Of a stretch of 5,098 bases of DNA, positions 1-5,098 are shown in pieces. Within the stretch, counting starts at the first letter, position 1, and every line of letters begins with the position of its first letter. Both the position numbers and the translations under genes were made by a program. The DNA lies in NCBI GenBank assembly GCA_001830645.1, contig MIBM01000353.1, positions 5,455 to 10,552 of the forward strand. Direction: 5' to 3'. Below the pieces are notes generated by a model, which saw only the letters and a list, made by a program, of their open reading frames with translations, was not told where the DNA came from and ran no database searches. The DNA is from Spirochaetes bacterium RIFOXYC1_FULL_54_7 (GTDB lineage: Bacteria; Spirochaetota; Spirochaetia; Treponematales; UBA12059).

Positions 1-591
1 CTGCGCCGGGCCTGCTATGATGCCCAACGCCTTGCCGAGCTTGGGCATCCTGACATCTATGTTTCGGTAAATGTCTCCAACCGCCAGTTCGACCAGCCCA
101 ATTACGTCGATGAGCTTGAAAGCATAGTCCGTAGTTCAGGGCTGGCACCATCAAGGCTGAAACTGGAGATCACCGAATCAACGATCATGAAAAACACCGA
201 CGATGCCATAGAGCGCATCAAGGAGATCAAGCAGCGCCTGCCAGGTGTCTGCTTCATGGTGGACGATTTCGGTACCGGCTACTCATCCCTCGCCTACCTG
301 TCGCGACTGCCGGTCGACTTCCTCAAGATCGACATATCCTTCGTGATGAACCTCGCGGAACGCCAGAACGAGAAGGTGGTCAACGCCATCATCAACCTTG
401 GTCATAGCCTGGACTTGGGCATTGTCGCCGAAGGCATAGAGACAGAGGCCCAATGGGCATACTTCACCGAGCGGGAGTGCAGTGCCCTCCAGGGCTACTA
501 CTTCCTGCGACCGTCTTCCCTGGAAGAAATCCATGCACTCATAGAACGCGGAATCGGCCAGACCATGCCTGTGGGCAGGATCCAGTTGTAA
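1..591 (+). CDS. EAL-domain cyclic-di-GMP phosphodiesterase, C-terminal part
   Basis: The frame is open from base 1 and ends at TAA 589-591, giving the last 196 residues of a larger protein. EAL domains hydrolyse the second messenger c-di-GMP to pGpG using two metal ions. Counting from the first codon of the window, the expected catalytic pieces are present: N24 in SVNVS, E56 in LEITES, D88-D89 in DDFGTGYSSL, K109 in FLKID, E144 and E147 in AEGIET, and Q164 in QGYYFLRP. All known metal and ligand residues of this part are retained, so the enzyme is probably active. The signature EAL tripeptide itself should lie about 45 residues upstream, outside the window, together with any GGDEF, PAS or membrane sensor domain. 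Whether it is a stand-alone or hybrid GGDEF-EAL protein cannot be seen. The pirin gene follows after 12 bases on the same strand. Confidence 0.95.
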   Translation: MRRACYDAQRLAELGHPDIYVSVNVSNRQFDQPNYVDELESIVRSSGLAPSRLKLEITESTIMKNTDDAIERIKEIKQRLPGVCFMVDDFGTGYSSLAYLSRLPVDFLKIDISFVMNLAERQNEKVVNAIINLGHSLDLGIVAEGIETEAQWAYFTERECSALQGYYFLRPSSLEEIHALIERGIGQTMPVGRIQL

Positions 592-597
592 CAGGAG
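592..597 (+). promoter_or_regulatory. Ribosome binding site of the pirin gene
   Basis: CAGGAG at 592-597 contains AGGAG six bases before ATG 604. It begins directly after the TAA of the EAL gene, which supports both the chosen pirin start and co-transcription of the pair. Confidence 0.8.
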
Positions 598-603
598 CAA
601 ATC

Positions 604-1467
604 ATGGCAGTACGTGAGGCAGAACTGATAATACAAGGCAAGACCACCCGTGATGGGGCAGGAGTCAGGCTGCAGCGGATATTCGCAGGAGAGGAGCTAG
701 CCAGACGCTTCGATCCCTTCCTCCTGCTGGACGCCTTTGGTTCGGATGACCCGGCGGATTACCTGCCTGGCTTCCCCATGCATCCCCATCGGGGCATGGA
801 AACTGTTACCTACCTGCTCGAAGGATCGGTACGACACGGCGACTCCCTGGGCAACGGTGGCGTCATTGGTCCCGGGGATCTGCAATGGATGAGCGCAGGT
901 TCCGGCATCGTGCATGAAGAGATGCCCCAACGCTCACCCAGGGGTGTCCACGGCCTGCAGTTGTGGGTAAACCTTCCTGGGCAGGAAAAAATGCGTGATC
1001 CCGCCTACCGTGGTGTCACCGCAGGCGAAGTCCCTGTGGTACCGACAGGGTCAGGCCAAATCAGGGTACTTGCCGGCGAATGGGGCGGTGCCCACGGCCC
1101 CGTCATAGGTGTTGCCAGGAGCCCCGTCTACCTGGACATCGAGCTTCAGCCCGGAGCATCCATACTTCTGGATGCTCCCGCCGACCGGACTCCTTTCTGC
1201 TATGTCCTCAAGGGGACAGAGCTCGTAGGCAGCGTAGAGCTCGTAGGCAGCACACGCGAAGCCCATCCGGCAGGTTCCTGCGTGCTGCTAGGACCCGGTG
1301 ACGAGGCCCGTTTCACCGCTGGCCCCGGTGGCTGCCGTTTCATCTTCGTCCACGCCCCGCCGATCAGGGAGCCAATAGCCTGGGGTGGGCCCATCGTGAT
1401 GAACACGAGGGCAGAACTGGACCTGGCCTTCAGGGAGCTGGATGAGGGAACGTTTATAAAAACCTAG
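604..1467 (+). CDS. Pirin-family bicupin protein
   Basis: A complete 287-residue protein, close to the 290 residues of human pirin. Pirins are two-domain cupins that bind iron. Some are transcription cofactors, others are quercetin 2,3-dioxygenases, and many bacterial members have no known substrate. The N-terminal cupin carries the iron ligands: H60 and H62 in MHPHRGMET, H104 and E106 in GIVHEEMP. These match His56, His58, His101 and Glu103 of human pirin. The Pirin_C domain is also present (about residues 172-280), ending with the typical REPIAWGGPIVMNTRAEL and GTFIK. One oddity lies in the C-terminal cupin at about residues 204-217, where the hexapeptide ELVGSV is repeated (ELVGSVELVGST) by an 18-base tandem duplication, likely a surface-loop insertion. 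The gene follows the EAL gene by 12 bases with its own AGGAG. Its molecular role here is not determined by the sequence. Confidence 0.95.
   Translation: MAVREAELIIQGKTTRDGAGVRLQRIFAGEELARRFDPFLLLDAFGSDDPADYLPGFPMHPHRGMETVTYLLEGSVRHGDSLGNGGVIGPGDLQWMSAGSGIVHEEMPQRSPRGVHGLQLWVNLPGQEKMRDPAYRGVTAGEVPVVPTGSGQIRVLAGEWGGAHGPVIGVARSPVYLDIELQPGASILLDAPADRTPFCYVLKGTELVGSVELVGSTREAHPAGSCVLLGPGDEARFTAGPGGCRFIFVHAPPIREPIAWGGPIVMNTRAELDLAFRELDEGTFIKT
1211..1226 (+). repeat. Dispersed short repeat GGGGACAGAGCTCGT, copy 1 (in pirin)
   Basis: The 15-mer GGGGACAGAGCTCGT at 1212-1226 recurs exactly on the minus strand at 4271-4257 inside the acyltransferase gene. In pirin it is read G-GGG-ACA-GAG-CTC (Gly-Thr-Glu-Leu), and in the acyltransferase GG-GGA-CAG-AGC-TCG (Gly-Gln-Ser-Ser). 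The match is therefore at DNA level and is not a shared protein motif. Confidence 0.6.
1218..1253 (+). repeat. 18-base in-frame tandem duplication in pirin
   Basis: AGAGCTCGTAGGCAGC occurs at 1218-1233 and again at 1236-1251, a period of 18 bases with 16 of 18 positions equal across the full units. Because 18 is a multiple of three it adds six residues (ELVGSV repeated) without breaking the frame. It overlaps the dispersed repeat at 1212-1226. Confidence 0.9.
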
Positions 1468-1501
1468 GGTAGCATTTGATCTTGCCAAAGGATCAGGGGA
1501 T

Positions 1502-1860
1502 TCGGAGCTCTGTCCCTCAGCCAATGAAGGCTGGGTAAGTCAGGGAGGCGAACGCTTGAGCTGCCGCGCAGCCTGGTGGGCAAAATGATCCACGAACAAA
1601 GAAATATCCTCCCGGCGATCACAGAGGAGTGGAATGGTGACAAGGTGTATCATCAGCCGGTGATACAGGCCAGCTCTGGATCACCATACACCAAGATCAG
1701 CAGGGGCTTGGTCCAAACCGCTCGATGGCCTGGAAGAGGCAGAGCATGAGGTGGTTCCCGAAAGTGGCTTGTCTATGAAGTCGAAGGCGCCAGACATCAT
1801 GCAGGGAACGGCGGTTTCCACCCTGTCGTCAGGGGTTCCCACTACAACCGGAACCTTGCC
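1502..1860 (-). pseudogene. Decayed NtrC-family sigma-54 response regulator
   Basis: Reading the minus strand, 1860-1756 encodes a receiver-domain end: KVPVVVGTPDDRVETAV, then SGAFDFIDKPLSG, with the conserved DKP lysine at 1770-1768. A one-base shift near 1757 continues the domain as NHLMLCLFQAIERFG (1756-1712), then TGA at 1699-1697. From 1680 to 1543 another open stretch reads GLYHRLMIHLVTIPLLCDRR and EDISLFVDHFAHQAARQL, which matches the DLYYRL...PPLRERREDIPLLVEHF segment of sigma-54 AAA+ domains, then TGA 1542-1540. A further frame at 1558-1502 (QAFASLTYPAFIG, stop, GTELR) resembles the LLAYPWPGNVRELRN block. Only about 30 bases separate the receiver from YHRL, where intact NtrC proteins have roughly 180 residues (Walker A, GAFTGA loop, Walker B), so the core ATPase is deleted. 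The receiver start, phosphorylated Asp and HTH were not found. It lies downstream of, and in the same direction as, the minus-strand operon. Confidence 0.75.
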
Positions 1861-2028
1861 CGCGACTCCACTGAATGATCCACTTGTGCTTAACCCATGC
1901 TTATGCCACCGATGGGAGCAACTCTGCACTTGGTTTGCATACAAAACTTGTGATCCCTGACTTTTATCCCGGGAACGGGTCAAGGGGTGAATGTTGAGTC
2001 AGGTATATATGCATAGCTGCCGGTAATG

Positions 2029-2361
2029 CTATCTGGTTCCCGATGCTTTGAAATCCTCGATCCCTCTGTATAATTTCATCATCGCTCCGATAACCGGGCC
2101 AATACCAAGAACAGCGGCACCAAAAAAAGCCCAGCGACTTTCGGTGGTCCAGTACAGCCAGCCAAGGCTGGTACCTGCGGCAGCACCAAGGAACAGCTTG
2201 ATCAGTGACAAACCGATATCCCGCTTTGCCTTGGCCCGCCTTGCTTCCAGGCTGACTGTCCTGGTGGCCTCCAGCTCTTCCAGTGCCTTCTCAGTGGCCG
2301 CCTTGCCTCTGTCTGAGCCTGGCCTGCTGCTCCCGGGGCCATCCAGTTCGACACCTGTCAT
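2029..2361 (-). CDS. Small two-helix membrane protein, unknown function
   Basis: A 110-residue protein that I do not recognise. The first 20 residues are polar and Gly/Ser/Pro-rich. Residues 20-48 are a highly charged probable helix (EKALEELEATR, then Arg/Lys-rich ARRAKAKRD) that could form a coiled coil. Two hydrophobic segments follow, about 51-71 and 77-98, joined by a very short loop, giving an inner-membrane hairpin with both ends probably cytoplasmic. No signal peptide is evident. Its ATG overlaps the TGA of the transporter gene by one base (TGATG), and GGAGG lies 11 bases upstream, so translation is probably coupled to the transporter. It could be an accessory subunit or a stabiliser of that transporter, but this is inferred from position alone. 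No clear rho-independent terminator follows its TAG. Confidence 0.8.
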   Translation of the reverse strand: MTGVELDGPGSSRPGSDRGKAATEKALEELEATRTVSLEARRAKAKRDIGLSLIKLFLGAAAGTSLGWLYWTTESRWAFFGAAVLGIGPVIGAMMKLYRGIEDFKASGTR

Positions 2362-2377
2362 CAGGAAAGCTCCCTCC
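2359..2377 (-). promoter_or_regulatory. TGATG stop-start overlap with ribosome binding site
   Basis: The transporter stop TGA (2363-2361) and the small-protein start ATG (2361-2359) share one base. GGAGG at 2377-2373 is 11 bases before the ATG. This arrangement is typical of translational coupling. Confidence 0.75.
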
Positions 2378-3710
2378 CGGCCATGATGGCCGCATAGGCC
2401 TTCTCATCTATTGGATAGAACTGGATGAGCACCATGCCGGCCACCAGAACCACTGCTGGTATGGGCCCAATCAGCAATCTCATGGCAAATATCGATTCCG
2501 GACCCTGTATCACTTCTGGCACATAATTTGCCGCCGCCAGGATGAGGCCGAGCAATGCGGTGGCAAGTGATTGGCCGAGCTTGGCCACGAAGGTCCAGAT
2601 GCCGTAATAGGCTCCTTCGCGCCGTTGGCCAGTTGTCACCGCCTCAGCCTCTATTGCGTCCGGTAGCATGGCAAAGGGAGGTACATACCCAAAACCAAGT
2701 CCGATGCCTGCGAGAGCCATGAGGCCGAGGGTTACGCCCGGAGCAGTGCGGTGCCCCAGGAAAAATATGCCCATGCACGCCGTGGCCATGATGCCGAAGC
2801 AAAGCTGGTAGACCCTCTTTTTGCCAATATGCTTTGACAGGATGACGCTGATGGGTATGAAGACCATGGCTATCACCAGAAGCAGCAGCATGGCAGGAGT
2901 CGTCAGGGCTTCGTCATTCAGGATGTATTTCATGTAGTACACCAGGATTCCGGACAGGAAATTCAGGCCAGCAAGATAGAGCATGTAGGAGAAGAGAAGT
3001 ACCAGATATGGTTTGTTCCTGAATACCACGGCATAGGTCTTGAAGAACCCCTGGGGTCTGTCCCCATCATGGGGCTTCTCGCGTACCGACAGGCCCGTGA
3101 TGATGGCCGTTATGGCCATGATGAGACCGAAGATCAGTCCAACCAGGGAGAATCCGGCCCGGCGGTCGGGCATCAGGCCGACCAATGGCAGAACCGCGCC
3201 GGCACCAAGAATGGTTCCTATGACCGCAAAACCGAAACGGTAGCCATTCAGGCTGGTCCGTTCATGGTAGTCCTTGGTCATCTCCGGGGTAAGGGAACCA
3301 TAGGGTATGTTCACCACGGTATAGGCGGTGTTGAGCAGGCACAAGGACACCAGGGCCCAGATGGTAAGGGCCACCGGATTTTCCATTGTCGGCGCGGAGA
3401 AGAAGAACCAGGCTGTCAGAGCCAGGGGGATGGCACCATACAGCAGGTACGGACGCCTTCGGCCCAGTCTGGATATGGTCCGGTCGGAGATGTAACCCAT
3501 CAAGGGGTCTGTAACGGCATCCCAGATCTTGGCGACCATGACTGCAAGCCCTGCAAGGGCCGCAGGCAGGCCAACAGTGTCGGTCAGGTAATTCATGGAC
3601 CAGAATCCCATGGCCGTGAAGAACAGGTTGCCACCCAGATCGGCTACGCCGAAACCCAGCTTTTCCCGAACCTTGAGCCTGATCCTGCCAGTTGCTGTGT
3701 CTTCACCCAT
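2361..3710 (-). CDS. GPH-family (MelB-like) cation symporter
   Basis: A 449-residue major-facilitator protein of the glycoside-pentoside-hexuronide:cation symporter family, with about twelve hydrophobic segments. N-terminal hallmarks are D24 in GVADLGGN, then WDAVTDPLMGYISDRT and GRRRPY at residues 63-88. D64 and D68 correspond to MelB Asp55 and Asp59, which bind the coupling cation, and D24 to MelB Asp19, a sugar ligand. The VNIPYGSL stretch aligns with the MelB segment holding sugar-binding Asp124 but has Asn134 there, so the substrate is probably not melibiose. The GPH fold is also that of the animal lysolipid transporter MFSD2A, so a lipid substrate is possible. I chose ATG 3710 because GAGGAG lies seven bases upstream. 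An ATG at 3773 would add 21 unlike-family residues lying wholly within the acyltransferase gene. It overlaps the upstream gene by 8 bases and the downstream gene by 1. Confidence 0.92.
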   Translation of the reverse strand: MGEDTATGRIRLKVREKLGFGVADLGGNLFFTAMGFWSMNYLTDTVGLPAALAGLAVMVAKIWDAVTDPLMGYISDRTISRLGRRRPYLLYGAIPLALTAWFFFSAPTMENPVALTIWALVSLCLLNTAYTVVNIPYGSLTPEMTKDYHERTSLNGYRFGFAVIGTILGAGAVLPLVGLMPDRRAGFSLVGLIFGLIMAITAIITGLSVREKPHDGDRPQGFFKTYAVVFRNKPYLVLLFSYMLYLAGLNFLSGILVYYMKYILNDEALTTPAMLLLLVIAMVFIPISVILSKHIGKKRVYQLCFGIMATACMGIFFLGHRTAPGVTLGLMALAGIGLGFGYVPPFAMLPDAIEAEAVTTGQRREGAYYGIWTFVAKLGQSLATALLGLILAAANYVPEVIQGPESIFAMRLLIGPIPAVVLVAGMVLIQFYPIDEKAYAAIMAGRELS

Positions 3711-3723
3711 GTCTGATCTCCTC
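3703..3723 (-). promoter_or_regulatory. 8-base gene overlap and ribosome binding site of the transporter
   Basis: GAGGAG at 3723-3718 is seven bases before ATG 3710. The stop TGA of the acyltransferase (3705-3703) falls inside the start region (ATGGGTGA), so ribosomes finishing the first gene can restart on the second. This decides the transporter start. Confidence 0.8.
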
Positions 3724-5055
3724 GATACACGATAGATACGCCGCCCCCAGGGCGGCGGTAGTCCCGGCCACACTTGCCTTACGGTTCCTCCGCCATTCGG
3801 GAAGCCTCGAGCTCAGATCCAAAACCTCACCGATGACAACCATGGCCCTTTTCGGTCTGACTATAACCCGTTGGGAGATAGCGCCTCCAGCCAGGCGGCT
3901 ACCGAAATCCCACAGATTCTGGGCATATTCTACCACAAGGTGCAAAGGCGCGGTTTCGTTCGGAGGCTCGCAGCGGAAATACCAGCAGAAGTCAACCAGT
4001 TCCATATGTCGCATCGCATACCAGGCTTCTCCTGCCCGCCTGTCGGCCAAGGCGCGTTCCAGGGGAGGTAAGTTCTCAAGCTCTATCCCTTCCAGGAACA
4101 CGTGGTCCCAGCCAGCCTGCCTGATGCGGTATACCCGATCGATGGGATCCCCGGGGCCAGGAGCCAGACCAAGGATACGCTCCCCTGCATCAAGGGCCCG
4201 GTATATCACCTGGGCAAGCCGCCTGTCACGAGACGAGTTCTGTCTCCCACCCCGAGACGAGCTCTGTCCCCCATCTAGGCCATAGTGTTCTTCAGCCAAG
4301 GACAGGATTCTTTCCACCCCCGATTCAAGCCGTTCGCCTATGGTCGCCCCAGGGCGGGCCTCAAGGCCTGCAAAGGTCAGAATACGCGCAACCAGACGCT
4401 CCAGGGATGGGAAAGCCTCCGGACCGTAACGGTGATGGATTGAAACGGGGATGACCTGGACGGGCTCGGACCGGCCAACGCGTTCTATCTCGTCAGCGGC
4501 CGCCATACCAAGGCGCACCGTGCCTTGTTCCAGGCGCGGGAGCCACTCGCTGGCATAGCTGACCTGGCCTTCCGGGGCAAGAGCCAGGGGATACTGGCCG
4601 TTGATTATGGCATCCTTGATCCTGGCCATGCCAATGCTGTCTATCTTGGCATGGTGAACAGGCATGGCTCCTACCCTGGGTAGAAGCCACCGTATCAAGG
4701 GGCTTCCCCAGCGGGGTACTTCATAACCATGTACAAACAGGGCATGGGGTGCGTGGGCGAACCGCACTCCCTGACTCCGGGCTTCCTTGGCCACTCCGCG
4801 CAGGAAGACCCAGCCCATCAGCTGTGCTTCATCTCCATAGGGGTGGCGGAAGGCCAGAATTACCCTGGCATGGCCAGACAGGTGGGCAGCAAAAGCGGCG
4901 ACCAGCTTCCCGGCTCCCTGTATCTTCACGGATTTGTATCCAAGTACCAAGGAGAGGTATGGCCAGGCCAGAATCCGGAGCAGGGTCAGGGCCTGGGGAC
5001 AGAGCTTGGGGACTTTCAATCGCACCTCAGACCGGGCTGAGGCTATTGGCTTCAT
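3703..5055 (-). CDS. PlsC-like acyltransferase with long C-terminal extension
   Basis: A 450-residue protein. Family members transfer an acyl chain to glycerophospholipids or related acceptors at the inner membrane. A hydrophobic stretch at about residues 22-40 is followed by acyltransferase block I, FRHPYGDEAQ, where H71 and E76 form an HX4E motif in place of the usual HX4D. Block III is LALAPEGQ (P161-E162-G163) followed by G178, and block IV is VIPVSIHH (198-208). The catalytic part ends near residue 210, where typical PlsC proteins are about 240 residues in total. The remaining 240 residues are mostly helical and charged, and I do not recognise them. They include an insertion of Ser, Arg, Gly, Gln and Asn (262-277) made by a 24-base duplication. 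ATG 5055 is preceded by AGGAG with a 12-base gap. It heads an operon with the transporter. Acyl donor and acceptor are unknown. Confidence 0.85.
   Translation of the reverse strand: MKPIASARSEVRLKVPKLCPQALTLLRILAWPYLSLVLGYKSVKIQGAGKLVAAFAAHLSGHARVILAFRHPYGDEAQLMGWVFLRGVAKEARSQGVRFAHAPHALFVHGYEVPRWGSPLIRWLLPRVGAMPVHHAKIDSIGMARIKDAIINGQYPLALAPEGQVSYASEWLPRLEQGTVRLGMAAADEIERVGRSEPVQVIPVSIHHRYGPEAFPSLERLVARILTFAGLEARPGATIGERLESGVERILSLAEEHYGLDGGQSSSRGGRQNSSRDRRLAQVIYRALDAGERILGLAPGPGDPIDRVYRIRQAGWDHVFLEGIELENLPPLERALADRRAGEAWYAMRHMELVDFCWYFRCEPPNETAPLHLVVEYAQNLWDFGSRLAGGAISQRVIVRPKRAMVVIGEVLDLSSRLPEWRRNRKASVAGTTAALGAAYLSCIEEIRHG
4229..4276 (-). repeat. 24-base in-frame tandem duplication with dispersed repeat copy 2
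   Basis: Two 24-base units, 4229-4252 and 4253-4276, match at 20 of 24 positions, and all four differences are transitions. On the minus strand the first-read unit starts GGGGGACAGAGCTCGTCTCG, containing the 15-mer also found in pirin at 1212-1226. The second reads GGGAGACAGAACTCGTCTCG. The period preserves the frame and yields GGQSSSRG followed by GRQNSSRD in the acyltransferase. Confidence 0.85.
4995..5007 (+). repeat. Partial dispersed-repeat match GGGGACAGAGCTT
   Basis: GGGGACAGAGCTT shares its first 12 bases with the repeats at 1212 and 4271. It lies within codons for KLCPQ near the start of the acyltransferase, in the opposite orientation to copy 2. The protein reads naturally here, so chance similarity is possible. 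Confidence 0.35.
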
Positions 5056-5067
5056 ATACGGGCGCTT

Positions 5068-5072
5068 CTCCT
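5068..5072 (-). promoter_or_regulatory. Ribosome binding site of the acyltransferase
   Basis: AGGAG at 5072-5068 precedes ATG 5055 by 12 bases, a rather long gap. No in-frame start with a better site is seen nearby. Confidence 0.6.
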
Positions 5073-5078
5073 TTTTGA

Positions 5079-5095
5079 GGGACGCCCCAAGTCCC
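5079..5095. repeat. Short inverted repeat at the window edge
   Basis: GGGAC (5079-5083) and GTCCC (5091-5095) can pair around a seven-base loop. On the minus strand it reads GGGGACTTGGGGCGTCCC, just upstream of the acyltransferase. It shares the GGGGAC start with the dispersed repeats, but the window ends too soon to tell whether it is a repeat element or part of an upstream signal. Confidence 0.35.
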
Positions 5096-5098
5096 CTT

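Noticed and set aside
1477..1495. TGATC...GATCA inverted repeat just after the pirin stop
   Set aside because: Five base pairs with a nine-base loop and no T-run. Too weak to call.
1515..1535. Hairpin CCTCAGCC-AATGAA-GGCTGGG as a terminator after pirin
   Set aside because: The stem is about seven base pairs with a G-T pair, and no T-run follows on the + strand. It also lies within the decayed regulator.
1966..1980. Inverted repeat around TCCCGGGAACGGGT as terminator of the minus-strand operon
   Set aside because: Only four paired bases and no T-run on the minus strand. It is also about 50 bases past the last gene.
1681..1983. A 100-residue minus-strand open frame as an intact gene
   Set aside because: Only its middle matches a receiver domain. 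The first ~40 residues and last ~25 are out of register with the family, and the true continuation lies in another frame, so it is part of the pseudogene.
3053..3065. GGGGTCTGTCCCC as another dispersed-repeat copy
   Set aside because: Only nine bases match the repeat core, and the codons (GDRPQ) sit in a plausible cytoplasmic loop of the transporter without any duplication.
3069..3716. Long + strand open frames opposite the transporter and acyltransferase
   Set aside because: These are antisense shadows of conserved minus-strand genes, with no family resemblance of their own.
3711..3773. Longer transporter start at ATG 3773
   Set aside because: The extra 21 residues do not resemble GPH proteins, lie inside the acyltransferase gene, and the ATG at 3710 has a better-placed ribosome site.

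Overview
The window carries six recognisable loci: five genes and one decayed gene, with no RNA gene, CRISPR array or transposase. Moderately high GC, frequent AGG (Arg) and ATA (Ile) codons, Shine-Dalgarno sites before every gene whose start is visible, an EAL-type c-di-GMP enzyme and the remains of an NtrC-type sigma-54 activator suggest a Gram-negative bacterium. The style (sigma-54 regulators, GGGGACAG-type short dispersed repeats) would fit Desulfobacterota or Spirochaetota, but this is a weak inference and no gene fixes the taxon.

Layout. At the left, on the + strand, is the 3' part of an EAL phosphodiesterase (cut by the window edge). Twelve bases later comes a complete pirin-family protein, so the two look like one transcription unit. 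Positions 1468-2028 have no intact gene, but the minus strand of 1502-1860 holds the wreck of an NtrC-family response regulator: a receiver fragment, a frameshift, a large internal deletion and a piece of the sigma-54 AAA+ domain. On the minus strand from 5055 down to 2029 lies a tightly packed three-gene operon, in transcription order: a PlsC-like acyltransferase with a long C-terminal extension, a GPH-family (MelB-like) sodium/proton symporter, and a small two-helix membrane protein. The first pair overlaps by 8 bases and the second by 1 base, so translation is probably coupled.

How they may work together. The acyltransferase/transporter pairing suggests, as a hypothesis only, import and re-acylation of a lipid or sugar-lipid, comparable in logic to LplT-Aas. 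The GPH fold is also that of the animal lysolipid transporter MFSD2A.

The least ordinary signal is a short sequence, GGGGACAGAGCTCGT, found inside two unrelated genes (pirin and acyltransferase). It is read in different frames in the two genes. In each it sits next to an in-frame tandem duplication, adding low-complexity residues to otherwise conserved proteins. Shorter matches lie at 1504-1517 and 4995-5007. This looks like a small dispersed repeat that has inserted into coding sequence without breaking the frame.
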